Assembly (NCBI GenBank): GCA_001604385.1
Contig: LVBK01000051.1
Coordinates: 1-36,109 of the forward strand
Source of the DNA: Spirochaetales bacterium Spiro_09
Lineage (GTDB): Bacteria > Spirochaetota > Spirochaetia > Treponematales > Treponemataceae
Length of the DNA stretch: 36,109 nucleotides
Direction: 5' to 3'
How positions within the stretch are numbered: the first letter of the stretch is position 1; each line of letters opens with the position of its first letter. This document shows positions 9,381-17,762 of the stretch, in pieces. The notes beneath the pieces are model-generated. The model ran no database searches. It was given only the letters and a program-made list of their open reading frames with translations, and was not told the DNA's origin. Made by a program: the position numbers and the translations under genes.

Positions 9381-10230
9381 TACACTGAGGAACGACCGTT
9401 CTGGCGAACCCTATCGCCGACTGCATGTAGAATCCGATCTTATGCGTACTTTCGATGCCGGAACAACCTGGAAGGAGATAACCGTTCATTTTCGCCAGTC
9501 CTTTGTCGGTTTTGCCCCCTTGCAGAATAACGGAACAGGATTTTACGAGGTGCCCTTCATCGGCAGAGGTTGGGGTGCTGCCGCTTCCCTTGACTACGTT
9601 GCAATGCACCGGAACGTATTGTCAGACCGGATCATCTTCAGTCAAAGGGAGCGGGGGTGGTCTTTGACCGGCGATTATCAATATGTACTGCATCAGCCCG
9701 ATACAGTACACGCGCACGTGCTGCAACAACGCATTGCTGTTCATGTTCCCGCCCTTCCCCTTTCCCTGTCTGCTTCGGCCGCCCTTTGTCACGGTTTCCG
9801 CCTGTCGACTTCCGATATTCACCCCTCTGACACTTTACAGGACAGATTCTCATACCCGCTCAGGAGACTTGTTCCCTCGTTTCCCGAGTATCGGACAAGT
9901 TCCTTTGCTGACACTACAGCCAGCGCGGTATTGGGTGGTTCTGCTCGCCTTCATCTGCTTTCGTATGAAATACAATCGGATGTACCCGTGCTGCCAGTGT
10001 ATATTCAACGTATAATATCGGAGGCGGGATACCGAAGTTGTCTGTTTTCCGTATCAAGGAAAGATTCAGTGTATCTGGATACCCTCTTTGCCAGGGCAGT
10101 ATTAGAGGGAAGTCTTGTTGTCGGATCTCTCAGTTCGGTGAGAATATCCCTGGAGGGTGAATATGCCTTTCCTGTTCGCCATCAGGGCGCCTATTTTTCC
10201 TGGAATGTATTCACCTCAATCTCGCTGTAG
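9316..10230 (+). CDS. Outer-membrane beta-barrel-like C-terminal part of the split metalloprotease/propeller gene
   Basis: This is the continuation of the preceding gene in the next frame. The frame is open from 8848, but the first part of that opening is only a shadow of the upstream frame. Sense begins around 9300-9316, where GTG 9316 is a possible but poorly supported start with no ribosome-binding site. The roughly 304 residues show alternating polar/hydrophobic strands with many aromatic and Gly/Ser residues (FGGQPYGLLISAF, FIGRGWGAAASLDYVAM, SWNVFTSISL at the end). This pattern fits an outer-membrane barrel, although the final residue is Leu, not the common Phe. Removing one T from the run at 9310-9315 joins PRTLF directly to VQYSVQTGFGG and gives a protein of about 960 residues. 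The fragment is probably not translated by itself. Confidence 0.5.
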   Translation: MQYSVQTGFGGQPYGLLISAFDTLRNDRSGEPYRRLHVESDLMRTFDAGTTWKEITVHFRQSFVGFAPLQNNGTGFYEVPFIGRGWGAAASLDYVAMHRNVLSDRIIFSQRERGWSLTGDYQYVLHQPDTVHAHVLQQRIAVHVPALPLSLSASAALCHGFRLSTSDIHPSDTLQDRFSYPLRRLVPSFPEYRTSSFADTTASAVLGGSARLHLLSYEIQSDVPVLPVYIQRIISEAGYRSCLFSVSRKDSVYLDTLFARAVLEGSLVVGSLSSVRISLEGEYAFPVRHQGAYFSWNVFTSISL

Positions 10231-10271
10231 GCGACTACCATGTACGGTGTGCGGCTGTCGATGATTTGAGC

Positions 10272-10301
10272 TTGTGTTTGGACGGTCAATGAGGGTATAC
10301 T
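10272..10301 (+). promoter_or_regulatory. Candidate sigma-70-type promoter for the motility operon
   Basis: TTGTGT (10272-10277) and TATACT (10296-10301) are separated by 18 bases, 20 bases before the GTG start of flbB. TATACT matches the -10 consensus at five of six positions; the -35 is weaker (four of six). Known spirochaete motility operons are driven by housekeeping-type promoters, which agrees with this. A start near 10308 would leave a very short leader containing the CAGGGGG ribosome-binding site. Confidence 0.45.
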
Positions 10302-10320
10302 GTTCTGACAGGGGGATACT

Positions 10321-10944
10321 GTGGCATCTCGCGGTACTTTAGGCAGGGTAATCGTGCTTCTCGTGTTAATTTTTCTTCTGGCTGCAGGAGGAATTTTATG
10401 GTTCGATTATTTGGGTATTGTGCAATCCCGGCAGTTCTTCGCGCCCCTGTACGCGCTTTTTGGCATGCAAACCCGTACCGGTGTATCAACCCTTCCTTCC
10501 GAGCCGGGTGACCTCGATGCTGACCGGATCGCAAAGCGTCTTGAAGCAATCGGCTTGCGTGCCCAGGAACTTGATGTCCGGGAAAAAGACATAGAACGCA
10601 AGGAAAGTGAAATCCTCCAGGTCTCGCAGGAAATGGAAGACCGTCTTTCTGCTATAGAAGAACGGGAAAAAAGTTTTATCGATACAATCAAGCAGCGTGA
10701 CAGCCGTGAGGCTAACATACGACAGATTGCGGCATACATAAATGGCATGCCTCCCCAGCGGTCGGTAGCCAATCTCATTGCAATGGATGACCAGGATATA
10801 ATCGATGTCTTGCGCGCTGTCGAGGAATTGTCCGCGGCAGAAGGCCGCGCTTCGTCGGTAGCCTACTGGTTCTCTCTCATGCCGCCGGAACGCGCGGCAG
10901 AAATTCAGCGTAAAATGGCAAACAAGCCCGTCTCCCTGCCGTAA
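10321..10944 (+). CDS. flbB: Periplasmic flagellar collar protein FlbB
   Basis: This 207-residue protein matches FlbB of spirochaetes, which in Borrelia forms the base of the periplasmic collar around the flagellar motor and is needed for stator assembly. One N-terminal membrane segment (residues 9-29) is followed by a long charged coiled coil (about 65-130, rich in E/R/K). A small helical domain follows (about 130-207) with an MgtE-N/MotE-like motif, LMPPERAAEIQRKM. Length is close to Borrelia FlbB (about 205). It starts with GTG after a good CAGGGGG ribosome-binding site. It precedes fliK and flgD, the same order as in Borrelia, which supports the assignment. A 184-base gap separates it from fliK. 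Confidence 0.85.
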   Translation: MASRGTLGRVIVLLVLIFLLAAGGILWFDYLGIVQSRQFFAPLYALFGMQTRTGVSTLPSEPGDLDADRIAKRLEAIGLRAQELDVREKDIERKESEILQVSQEMEDRLSAIEEREKSFIDTIKQRDSREANIRQIAAYINGMPPQRSVANLIAMDDQDIIDVLRAVEELSAAEGRASSVAYWFSLMPPERAAEIQRKMANKPVSLP

Positions 10945-11128
10945 CGGGTTTTCTGGCAATCCTCTTCGGTTTGGATACGACCGGCAACACCTTCCGGAAA
11001 AAAGATTCAATACTCTCCTCTTTCATGGCGACAATTGAAATGCGGGATTAGCGTCTGATGAACGGACCGGACATCCGGTTATCCTACACAGCGTTTTATT
11101 CCCATATTTCGTAAGGAGGTGCATACAC
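10945..11128. other. 184-base gap between flbB and fliK
   Basis: No open reading frame with a ribosome-binding site is evident in this gap. It contains a short hairpin-forming stretch (ACCGGACATCCGGT, around 11061-11076) and ends with a strong TAAGGAGGT ribosome-binding site (11112-11120) for fliK. I see no clear promoter or T-run terminator, so transcription may read through. Confidence 0.4.
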
Positions 11129-12496
11129 GTGATGCAAACGTTTGACGTTCTGACACCGGTTCCCCAAGAAACGGTTAAACCGGACAGTTTGAACACAAAA
11201 ACGGGCGCTGACACTGCACGAAACGGACATTCATTCCTGGAGATCATGCAAAAGATGATCAACGGCGCCATGGACGGAACGGATAATTTCCTTCGGGAAC
11301 AAGCCGTGAACAAGGCCGGACAGGAAGCAGGGGACTCAGATGTCCCGGAAGGGCAGGGCTTGTCCCGTGTCCTGAAGAAAAAACTGTCGTTTTTGAAGGC
11401 AACCGACAGACAGGAGGTAGCGGCGAGCGATGCCGGAACGCTTGACGAACGCGAGCCGTTACCACATAAGACCGATGTTCTGCAGACAGAACATTCCGGG
11501 TTTCGACAGAAACCAAAGGGTTTCTTTAATTCTGACCTTCAGAAAACCGAAACGCCAGGCAGTGGCGATCAACCATCGGACGGGACCGGCTTGTTGCCGG
11601 AAATACCGGAGGACGTCCTCTCTCTTTCCCCCTTCATTTCCGGGCATATACCGGATGTTCAGCGCAAGCAGGGCAATCAGGATTCCCTGTCTCCTGAATC
11701 AGAATCGAATACTCTCGTGATAGCACCTTTTGTGGGGGAGGATCAGTCTGGTCTGAATGTAGAGCTTCCGGCAGGTCAAGGTGGAGTTGAAAAAGGTGGG
11801 GTTGAAAAAGGTGGATCAACGATGCGTGAGCGCGTTATACGCATTCGCGATGAACGTGGCTCGAATAATGCATCGCCAGACAAGGGGCCTGATACCCTCG
11901 CCCTGAAGCCATCTACTGCGTCTGGAAGCGAAGAGGCGGGGTCTTCGGTTGCCGATATGTCCCTCTCGTTTCGGGCAGACACACAATCAAACCGGGAAGG
12001 ATCTTTATTTGCTGCCGGGGATACTCGGAATGCAGGCCAGAGTTTCGCCTCGATGCTTTCGCAGGAAATTCGATCAAGCGCATCCGACCTGGTCAAGACA
12101 GGGCATATTGTTCTCCGCGAAAATAATCAGGGTTTGATCCGCCTGACGCTGAATCCGGAATCCTTGGGAAATGTCAGAATTGCCCTTGAATTGTCGGAGG
12201 GTAAAATATCAGGACGTATTCATGTGTCCTCGCGCGAAGCCTATGAAGCCTTCAACGAGAATTTGGACGGTTTGTCTAAAGCCTTTGTCGAAAGCGGGTT
12301 TGAAAGCGCGGGCTTCGATCTTTCCTGGTCAGGTGAGGGTGACTCTCGATGGGCCCGCGAGGAACAGGCAGGAAAACTGACTTCTCCATTTTATGCTTCT
12401 TCGATACCCGATATAATGTCGGGCACCGAATCGTCCGATACTGTACATGTCGGCTCTGCCTCATATGGCAGAACTTCATTAAACGTTTACGCCTGA
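11129..12496 (+). CDS. fliK: Flagellar hook-length control protein FliK
   Basis: FliK is secreted during hook building, measures hook length and switches the export apparatus to filament substrates via FlhB. Of 455 residues the first 300 are low-complexity and poorly conserved, as usual for FliK. Residues about 300-400 form the conserved Flg_hook domain, with LRENNQGLIRLTLNPESLG followed by VRIALEL and a GRIHVSS segment, which diagnose the family. The start is GTG 11129 or ATG 11132; both lie at reasonable distance from AGGAGGT (11114-11120). A 15-base tandem repeat near 11780 encodes GGVEK units in the disordered ruler region. It is followed by flgD after 9 bases. Confidence 0.9.
   Translation: MMQTFDVLTPVPQETVKPDSLNTKTGADTARNGHSFLEIMQKMINGAMDGTDNFLREQAVNKAGQEAGDSDVPEGQGLSRVLKKKLSFLKATDRQEVAASDAGTLDEREPLPHKTDVLQTEHSGFRQKPKGFFNSDLQKTETPGSGDQPSDGTGLLPEIPEDVLSLSPFISGHIPDVQRKQGNQDSLSPESESNTLVIAPFVGEDQSGLNVELPAGQGGVEKGGVEKGGSTMRERVIRIRDERGSNNASPDKGPDTLALKPSTASGSEEAGSSVADMSLSFRADTQSNREGSLFAAGDTRNAGQSFASMLSQEIRSSASDLVKTGHIVLRENNQGLIRLTLNPESLGNVRIALELSEGKISGRIHVSSREAYEAFNENLDGLSKAFVESGFESAGFDLSWSGEGDSRWAREEQAGKLTSPFYASSIPDIMSGTESSDTVHVGSASYGRTSLNVYA
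11780..11815 (+). repeat. 15-bp tandem repeat (2.4 units) within fliK
   Basis: Two copies of a 15-base unit (GGTGGAGTTGAAAAA and GGTGGGGTTGAAAAA) plus a partial third lie in frame in fliK and encode GGVEK repeats. One base differs between the copies. They lie in the variable part of the protein, so unit loss or gain would be tolerated and would alter FliK length by 5 residues each. Confidence 0.8.
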
Positions 12497-12505
12497 GGGG
12501 AACAA

Positions 12506-12976
12506 ATGGACATCGGATCTATGCTGGGCAGTACCATGAGCACACGTGAAACGGCGCTTACCCAGCTTCAGGTTGACAGTTTCAACAAAACACTTGCGGT
12601 CAATGGAAGGACCTCCAAGACAGAACTCGGCAAGGATGATTTTCTTCAGCTCCTCATCACGCAGTTGACCCATCAGGATCCGACCGCGCCGATGGAGGAT
12701 ACCCAATTCATTGCGCAAATGGCACAATTTTCGGCTCTTGAACAAATGACCAACATGAGCTCGGGATTTGCCAAATTGACCGGCTTGCTTGACAGCTCAG
12801 AAGCGTCACAGGCTGTCGGTAAACGTGTTGACATTGAATCGGGAGTTGATCAGGTGTCGGGACAAATCAGTGCTGCAACTCGCGGTGAATATCCGCAGGT
12901 ACTGGTAAACGGTTCCTGGTACGATTGGTCTACAGTCAAGACCGTGTATGCAGATAATGGGGGTAACGCTTTATGA
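12506..12976 (+). CDS. flgD: Flagellar hook capping protein FlgD
   Basis: This is the scaffold cap needed to polymerise FlgE at the hook tip; it is exported by the flagellar type III system. The N-terminal half carries the diagnostic motif [20 protein letters not shown] and then [19 protein letters not shown] (about residues 41-80). At 156 residues it is the short form, lacking the large immunoglobulin-like insertion of enterobacterial FlgD (about 230). A small beta region follows (about 100-150). A ribosome-binding site AGGGGAA precedes the ATG. Its stop overlaps the flgE start (ATGA), so the two are translationally coupled. Confidence 0.93.
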   Translation: MDIGSMLGSTMSTRETALTQLQVDSFNKTLAVNGRTSKTELGKDDFLQLLITQLTHQDPTAPMEDTQFIAQMAQFSALEQMTNMSSGFAKLTGLLDSSEASQAVGKRVDIESGVDQVSGQISAATRGEYPQVLVNGSWYDWSTVKTVYADNGGNAL

Positions 12977-14364
12977 TGAGATCACTTTTTGCCGGTGTTT
13001 CCGGCTTGCAAAACCATCAGACACGAATGGATGTCATTGGTAACAACATATCGAACGTGAACACCACCGGGTTTAAACGGGGTCGGGTAAACTTTCAGGA
13101 TATGCTTTCACAGCAAATGTCCGGGGCTGCCAGGCCTACCGATGAACTGGGCGGTGTGAATCCGAAAGAAGTCGGACTTGGTATGATGATTGCCAGTATC
13201 GATACCATTCACACACAGGGGTCTCTGCAAACGACCGGAGTGCAAACCGATATCGCAATACAGGGTAACGGATTCTTTGTACTGAAATCCGGAGAAAAAA
13301 GTTTTTATACTCGTGCCGGAAATTTTGGACTTGATAATGAAGGAACGCTGGTAAATCCTGCAAACGGTATGCGCGTTCAGGGCTGGATGGCACAGGATAT
13401 AGGCGGCGAGCTCATACTTAATACTTCCGGACAAGTAGAAGACTTGATTATTCCTGTAGGCGGAAAAATCGAGGCGCGGGCAACCACAAACGTGAATTAT
13501 GCGTGTAATCTGGACAAACGCTTGCCCGAAATTACGGAAGGCGCATCTGAAGCAGATGTCCGCAAAGCCACCTGGGAAACCGAATTTCAGGTATATGACA
13601 GTTTTGGTCAGGAACATACGCTCAATGTATCCTTTACCCGGGTTCCCGGCACAAACAATCAGTGGCAGGCAACGGTGAATGTCGATCCGACAACTGCCGA
13701 AGAAGCCGCAACACGGGTTGGCCTGGGAACGACTGACGGAACGGAAAATACGTTTGTTGTCAGTTTTGATAATAATGGTATGCTTTCAGCTGTTACCGAC
13801 AGCGCCGGTAATGCAACGGCACCCGAGGGTCTGATAGCCCTGCAGGTTTCCTATAATGTAGCAGGCGCAAATCCCGGTGAGGATGGTGCCCCCACACGCC
13901 AGACCTTTAATCTGAATTTGGGTGAAATCGGGAGTGTACGCAATACGGTAACCCAGTTCAGCGAGAAAAGCTCGACCAAGGCATACGAACAGGACGGGTA
14001 CACCATGGGATACCTTGAAAACTTCAAGATTGACCAGAGCGGAATTATCACGGGGGTTTACTCGAATGGTGCCAATCGTACGTTGGGACAGATTGCCATG
14101 GCAAATTTTGCCAATCAGGGTGGTCTCGAGAAAGCAGGTGAAAATACCTATGTACAGTCCAACAACTCCGGTATTGCCAATATCAGTGAATCGGGAGTGG
14201 CAGGAAAAGGTAAAATGATTGCCGGTGCCCTGGAAATGAGCAACGTCGATCTTACCGAGCAGTTCACTGATATGATTATTACCCAGCGGGGTTTCCAGGC
14301 CAGTTCAAAGACCATCCAGACCTCGGACACCATGCTGGATACTGTGTTGAATCTGAAACGGTAA
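12973..14364 (+). CDS. flgE: Flagellar hook protein FlgE with spirochaete lysinoalanine cross-link residues
   Basis: FlgE is the structural subunit of the periplasmic hook. The N terminus ([20 protein letters not shown], then [14 protein letters not shown]) and the C terminus ([20 protein letters not shown]) form the axial coiled-coil D0 domains found in all rod/hook proteins. The middle is the D1/D2 region. Counting from the first Met, Lys165 (PVGGK) and Cys178 followed by Asn179 ([11 protein letters not shown]) fall exactly at the positions reported for Treponema denticola FlgE, which uses Cys178 and Lys165 to form intersubunit lysinoalanine cross-links. The 463-residue length is typical for spirochaete hook proteins. 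It overlaps flgD by 4 bases. Confidence 0.96.
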   Translation: MMRSLFAGVSGLQNHQTRMDVIGNNISNVNTTGFKRGRVNFQDMLSQQMSGAARPTDELGGVNPKEVGLGMMIASIDTIHTQGSLQTTGVQTDIAIQGNGFFVLKSGEKSFYTRAGNFGLDNEGTLVNPANGMRVQGWMAQDIGGELILNTSGQVEDLIIPVGGKIEARATTNVNYACNLDKRLPEITEGASEADVRKATWETEFQVYDSFGQEHTLNVSFTRVPGTNNQWQATVNVDPTTAEEAATRVGLGTTDGTENTFVVSFDNNGMLSAVTDSAGNATAPEGLIALQVSYNVAGANPGEDGAPTRQTFNLNLGEIGSVRNTVTQFSEKSSTKAYEQDGYTMGYLENFKIDQSGIITGVYSNGANRTLGQIAMANFANQGGLEKAGENTYVQSNNSGIANISESGVAGKGKMIAGALEMSNVDLTEQFTDMIITQRGFQASSKTIQTSDTMLDTVLNLKR

Positions 14365-14386
14365 TAAGTTATAGTAAGGAACTGTC

Positions 14387-14584
14387 ATGATAGCGGTTAC
14401 GCAGCTTAACGGTAAACAATACTGGATAAATCCACATCAGATCGAGGCCATCGAGACAAATCCCGATGTGACTTTGATCATGCTCTCGGGAAAACATGTT
14501 ATAATCCGTGAAAAACCTGAAGAGGTAATTGACCGCATCGTTGCGTACCGCCGTCAAATCGGCGCCTTCAAGAACGAGGAGTAA
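14387..14584 (+). CDS. flbD: FlbD (SwrD-type) small flagellar protein
   Basis: This 65-residue soluble protein has the conserved start MIAVTQLNGKQYWINPHQIE and a DVTLIMLSGKHVIIRE strand pair, which identify the FlbD family found between flgE and motA in many bacteria. The Bacillus homologue SwrD raises motor power by supporting stator function; its biochemical action is unknown. The gene starts 22 bases after flgE and ends 6 bases before motA. Note that this family is unrelated to the Caulobacter sigma-54 activator with the same name. Confidence 0.9.
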   Translation: MIAVTQLNGKQYWINPHQIEAIETNPDVTLIMLSGKHVIIREKPEEVIDRIVAYRRQIGAFKNEE

Positions 14585-14590
14585 GTTTCT

Positions 14591-15370
14591 ATGGATATAG
14601 CGTCGTTTATAGGTATCTTCGGCGGACTCGGCGCGATCATGTTCGGCGCCTATATGGGCGGCTCGCTGGGTGGTCTTATCGACATTCCCTCGCTTTTTAT
14701 TACCGGTGGCGGATCATTTGCCTGTCTGTTCATTACGTATCCCCTTTCGTATGTTATTGGACTTTTTTCCGTCATGGGCCGTGTTTTCAAGGTTTTTGAT
14801 TTCGGTGAAAAAGCAATTGTGCAAAAGCTTGTTTCTTTTTCCGAAAAAGCCCGACGCGAAGGTATTCTTGCCCTGGAAGAGGAAATTCAGGATCTTGATG
14901 ATGAATTCATGCGTGGAGGCCTTCGTCTGGTTGTCGACGGAACTGACGGTGAGGTTATCCGTACCCTGATGGAAAATGAATTGAATCAGATGGAAGGCAG
15001 ACACAATACCTGGATTACCCTGGTTAATGCCTGGGCAACCCTTGCTCCCGGTTTTGGCATGTTGGGAACCGTTATCGGACTGATCGGTATGTTGCTTAAA
15101 CTTGAGGATAAAAGCGCTCTTGGACCTAACATGGCTGTCGCGCTGGTTACCACTCTCTATGGTTCGGTTATGCAGAACTGGTTGTTCGTTCCGATCGCCG
15201 GTAAACTGGGATATCAAAATTCAATGGAAGTAAAAGCCCGTGAAATGGTTATTGAAGGCGTACTTTCTATCCAGGCGGGTGACAATCCCCGCATTCTTGC
15301 ACAAAAACTCTTGACGTACCTGTCTCCTCGGGACAGAAAGACTATAGAATCGGATGTATTGAAAGACTGA
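14591..15370 (+). CDS. motA: Flagellar stator protein MotA
   Basis: MotA forms the pentameric ring around MotB that turns ion flow into torque. This 259-residue protein has four membrane segments: about 4-24 and 33-55 in the N-terminal half, and about 145-170 and 180-200 in the C-terminal half. The conserved LAPGFGMLGTVIGLIGML lies in the third and includes the functionally key proline. The cytoplasmic loop between segments 2 and 3 holds the charged helix (EKARREGILALEEE) that contacts FliG. It sits in the usual flbD-motA-motB order, 59 bases before motB; that gap contains a hairpin. Confidence 0.95.
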   Translation: MDIASFIGIFGGLGAIMFGAYMGGSLGGLIDIPSLFITGGGSFACLFITYPLSYVIGLFSVMGRVFKVFDFGEKAIVQKLVSFSEKARREGILALEEEIQDLDDEFMRGGLRLVVDGTDGEVIRTLMENELNQMEGRHNTWITLVNAWATLAPGFGMLGTVIGLIGMLLKLEDKSALGPNMAVALVTTLYGSVMQNWLFVPIAGKLGYQNSMEVKAREMVIEGVLSIQAGDNPRILAQKLLTYLSPRDRKTIESDVLKD

Positions 15371-15374
15371 TCCG

Positions 15375-15396
15375 AAACCTGCACTCATACAGGTTT
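15375..15396 (+). other. Perfect 7-bp hairpin between motA and motB
   Basis: AAACCTG (15375-15381) and CAGGTTT (15390-15396) are perfectly complementary with an 8-base loop. The hairpin sits 5 bases after the motA stop in the only sizeable gap (59 bases) of this stretch of the operon. There is no T-run after it, so it is not a standard terminator. It could protect or process the motA message. Confidence 0.5.
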
Positions 15397-15429
15397 AGCA
15401 TGTTGTAGATACAGGGGGCATTTCATCGT

Positions 15430-16146
15430 ATGGCCAAAAAAAGAAAAGCACCAAGCGCTGCGAGTAATGGATGGCTCAATACGTATGCTGACATGGTCAC
15501 CCTCATGATGTGTTTCTTTGTCATGTTGTATGATCCGTCAGAGGTCGATATAACACAGCTTGCTACCATGACCGCTTCTATTGCCGGCGATCCAACTGGT
15601 GGCGGACAATCTCTGACTGCCGGACGGCTTTCTGACTTGGGTAATACAATCAATTCTATGCCATCTGTTGAAAAAGGGCGCTCTTTGGGTTTGACTGTAA
15701 AACGTGCGGTCAGTTTATTTGCTCCCGAGATTAAAACAAACAAAATTTCCATAACCAGCGATGAACGAGGGCTTGTTATCACCCTTGCCGCCGACACTTT
15801 CTTTCGTACTGCAAGTGCGGAACTTAACATCGAGGAGACCCGCGAGACGCTCTTGCGAATTGCCCAGTTCTTGTCAGATCCCGAGCTTTCACAGCGTAGA
15901 TTCCGCATTGAGGGTCACACAGACTCAGGCGATACCGATCCTGCTCAGTGGAAAAGCAATTGGGAGCTTTCCGCCGCCCGGTCTCTCAGTGTTCTGCACT
16001 ATTTGACTGATTTTGGTGCAGATGAAGATCGGTTTTCCGTTGCCGGATATGCCGATAACCGACCGTATTATTCAAATGATACTGCTGAAGGCCGGGCATA
16101 TAACCGCAGGGTTGACATAATTATTCTGGACGAGGGGCATTTTTAA
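15430..16146 (+). CDS. motB: Flagellar stator protein MotB
   Basis: MotB anchors the stator to peptidoglycan and carries the ion-binding aspartate. In this 238-residue protein the membrane segment begins at [19 protein letters not shown] (15-33), with Asp21 in the position of the essential E. coli Asp32. The C-terminal OmpA-like peptidoglycan-binding domain spans about 110-235, with the signature [12 protein letters not shown] and the later [26 protein letters not shown] ribosome-binding site AGGGGGC lies about 11 bases before the ATG. The order motA-motB-fliL is standard. Confidence 0.95.
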   Translation: MAKKRKAPSAASNGWLNTYADMVTLMMCFFVMLYDPSEVDITQLATMTASIAGDPTGGGQSLTAGRLSDLGNTINSMPSVEKGRSLGLTVKRAVSLFAPEIKTNKISITSDERGLVITLAADTFFRTASAELNIEETRETLLRIAQFLSDPELSQRRFRIEGHTDSGDTDPAQWKSNWELSAARSLSVLHYLTDFGADEDRFSVAGYADNRPYYSNDTAEGRAYNRRVDIIILDEGHF

Positions 16147-16179
16147 TGATACTATTAACGCTAAAAAAGGATACGATAT

Positions 16180-16719
16180 ATGGCCGATGATGATGATCTG
16201 AATCTTGAAGGCGGTGAAGCCGGTACCGGGGAAACCGGTGGGAAAAAAGGAAACGGTATGCTTCCGATGCTTCTCAAATGGGTTGCTATCGTCCTTGGTG
16301 CGCTTATTTTTATCGTAACCATTGTTGTTGTTACGGTCAACATTATGGGAGGCGCGGGAAAAAGTCAAACTACCATTCCTGTATCTGAAGAATATACCGG
16401 TCTCCGGGAAGTATTGCAGTGGTATCAGGCAGTTGGCACCATCCAGACCAGAACTTCTGACTCTATTCCTGCGTCAGTGGTAGTAGAAATTGCTCTTGGC
16501 TATAGTACGGATGACAAAACAATTTCCGCGGAACTTTCCGCGCGCATTGTCGAGTTAAAAGACTTTCTCCGCTCGTATTTCCGCCGAAAAACAGCGGCCG
16601 AGTTGCGAAACGAAGAGAAAATAAAAATTGAATTGCGCAATTCGATCAATGACAACATACTTTCCCGCTCGAAAATCAAGGATGTACGCTTTACAAAATA
16701 TGAAATTGTTGAGCAATAA
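16180..16719 (+). CDS. fliL: Flagellar basal body-associated protein FliL
   Basis: FliL surrounds or supports stator units at the motor. This 179-residue protein has an acidic and glycine-rich cytoplasmic tail (1-27), one membrane segment (about 30-53, MLLKWVAIVLGALIFIVTIVVV) and a periplasmic SPFH-like domain. The final KIKIELRNSINDNILSRSKIKDVRFTKYEIVEQ-type ending is typical of the family. The ribosome-binding site AAAAGGA lies upstream of the ATG. It is located between motB and fliM as in most spirochaetes. Sequence conservation in FliL is low, so the call rests on topology, C-terminal pattern and position. Confidence 0.9.
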   Translation: MADDDDLNLEGGEAGTGETGGKKGNGMLPMLLKWVAIVLGALIFIVTIVVVTVNIMGGAGKSQTTIPVSEEYTGLREVLQWYQAVGTIQTRTSDSIPASVVVEIALGYSTDDKTISAELSARIVELKDFLRSYFRRKTAAELRNEEKIKIELRNSINDNILSRSKIKDVRFTKYEIVEQ

Positions 16720-16727
16720 GGATAATC

Positions 16728-17762
16728 ATGACCGAAGTTCTGTCGCAGGATGAAATCGATCAACTTCTCACCGCTATCAGCACCGGGGATACTGAAACCG
16801 AAGATTTTCGTCCGGTAAATGATACCAGAAAGATAAAAATCTACGATTTTAAACGTCCCGACAAATTCTCGAAGGAACAAATACGTACTGTTTCAATAAT
16901 GCACGAAACCTTTGCCCGGTTAACCACAACTGCGCTCTCCGCTCAATTGCGCAGTATGGCTCATGTGCACGTTGCTTCAGTCGATCAGCTAACCTATGAG
17001 GAATTTATCCGGTCAATACCGACTCCTACCACACTTGCCGTCATTAACATGGATCCCTTGAAGGGCAATGCAATACTTGAAATCGATCCATCGGTCACAT
17101 TTTCCATCATTGACCGTCTATTCGGTGGTACCGGGCAGGGGACGAAAGTCCAGCGAGATTTGACTGATATTGAATCTTCGGTTATGGAAGGCATAATCGT
17201 CCGTATTCTGGCAAATATGCGTGAAGCTTGGACTCAAGTAATTGATTTGAGGCCACGTCTCGGGCAAATTGAAACTAATCCCCAGTTTGCCCAAATTGTT
17301 CCGCCTTCCGAGATGGTTGTTCTTGTTACCCTTGAGACAAAAGTTGGTGAAGAGGAAGGCATGATGAATTTCTGCATTCCGTATATCACCATTGAACCCA
17401 TAATTTCCAAACTTTCCAGCCAATTCTGGTTTTCCTCGGTTCGAAGAAGCTCTACCACTCAATATATGGGTGTTTTGAAAGAAAAGCTCTCCACGGTCGA
17501 TATGGATGTAGTTGCAGAAATTGGTACAATCAACTTGCCGGTCAGGGACGTTCTTAATTTGCGGGTCGGAGATGTCGTACGTCTTTCTAATGTTCGCGTG
17601 GGTGATCCTTTTACCTTGAGTGTTGGTAGCAAAAAAAAGTTTTTGTGTCAGGCTGGTACAGTTGGCAAAAAGGTGGCTGTTCAGGTAATCAAAAAACTTG
17701 CCGATCTTGAAACTGAAGAATTTGAAGAGTTAACCGTAGAAGGAGAAGATGCATATGAGTGA
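16728..17762 (+). CDS. fliM: Flagellar motor switch protein FliM
   Basis: FliM is the middle layer of the C-ring and the target of phosphorylated CheY. Residues 5-14 (LSQDEIDQLL) are the N-terminal CheY-P-binding peptide. The middle domain carries the conserved GGTGQG loop (133-138), which contacts FliG, in its usual setting SIIDRLFGG. The C-terminal SpoA domain (about 255-335) contains VRDVLNLRVGDVVRL. At 344 residues it is full-length. The stop overlaps the likely fliY start by 8 bases, so stoichiometry with FliY may be set by coupled translation. Confidence 0.95.
   Translation: MTEVLSQDEIDQLLTAISTGDTETEDFRPVNDTRKIKIYDFKRPDKFSKEQIRTVSIMHETFARLTTTALSAQLRSMAHVHVASVDQLTYEEFIRSIPTPTTLAVINMDPLKGNAILEIDPSVTFSIIDRLFGGTGQGTKVQRDLTDIESSVMEGIIVRILANMREAWTQVIDLRPRLGQIETNPQFAQIVPPSEMVVLVTLETKVGEEEGMMNFCIPYITIEPIISKLSSQFWFSSVRRSSTTQYMGVLKEKLSTVDMDVVAEIGTINLPVRDVLNLRVGDVVRLSNVRVGDPFTLSVGSKKKFLCQAGTVGKKVAVQVIKKLADLETEEFEELTVEGEDAYE

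Noticed and set aside
14714..15217. 167-residue reverse-strand open frame over motA
   Set aside because: It is fully antisense to motA, which has strong family motifs, and shows no ribosome-binding site or recognisable domain.
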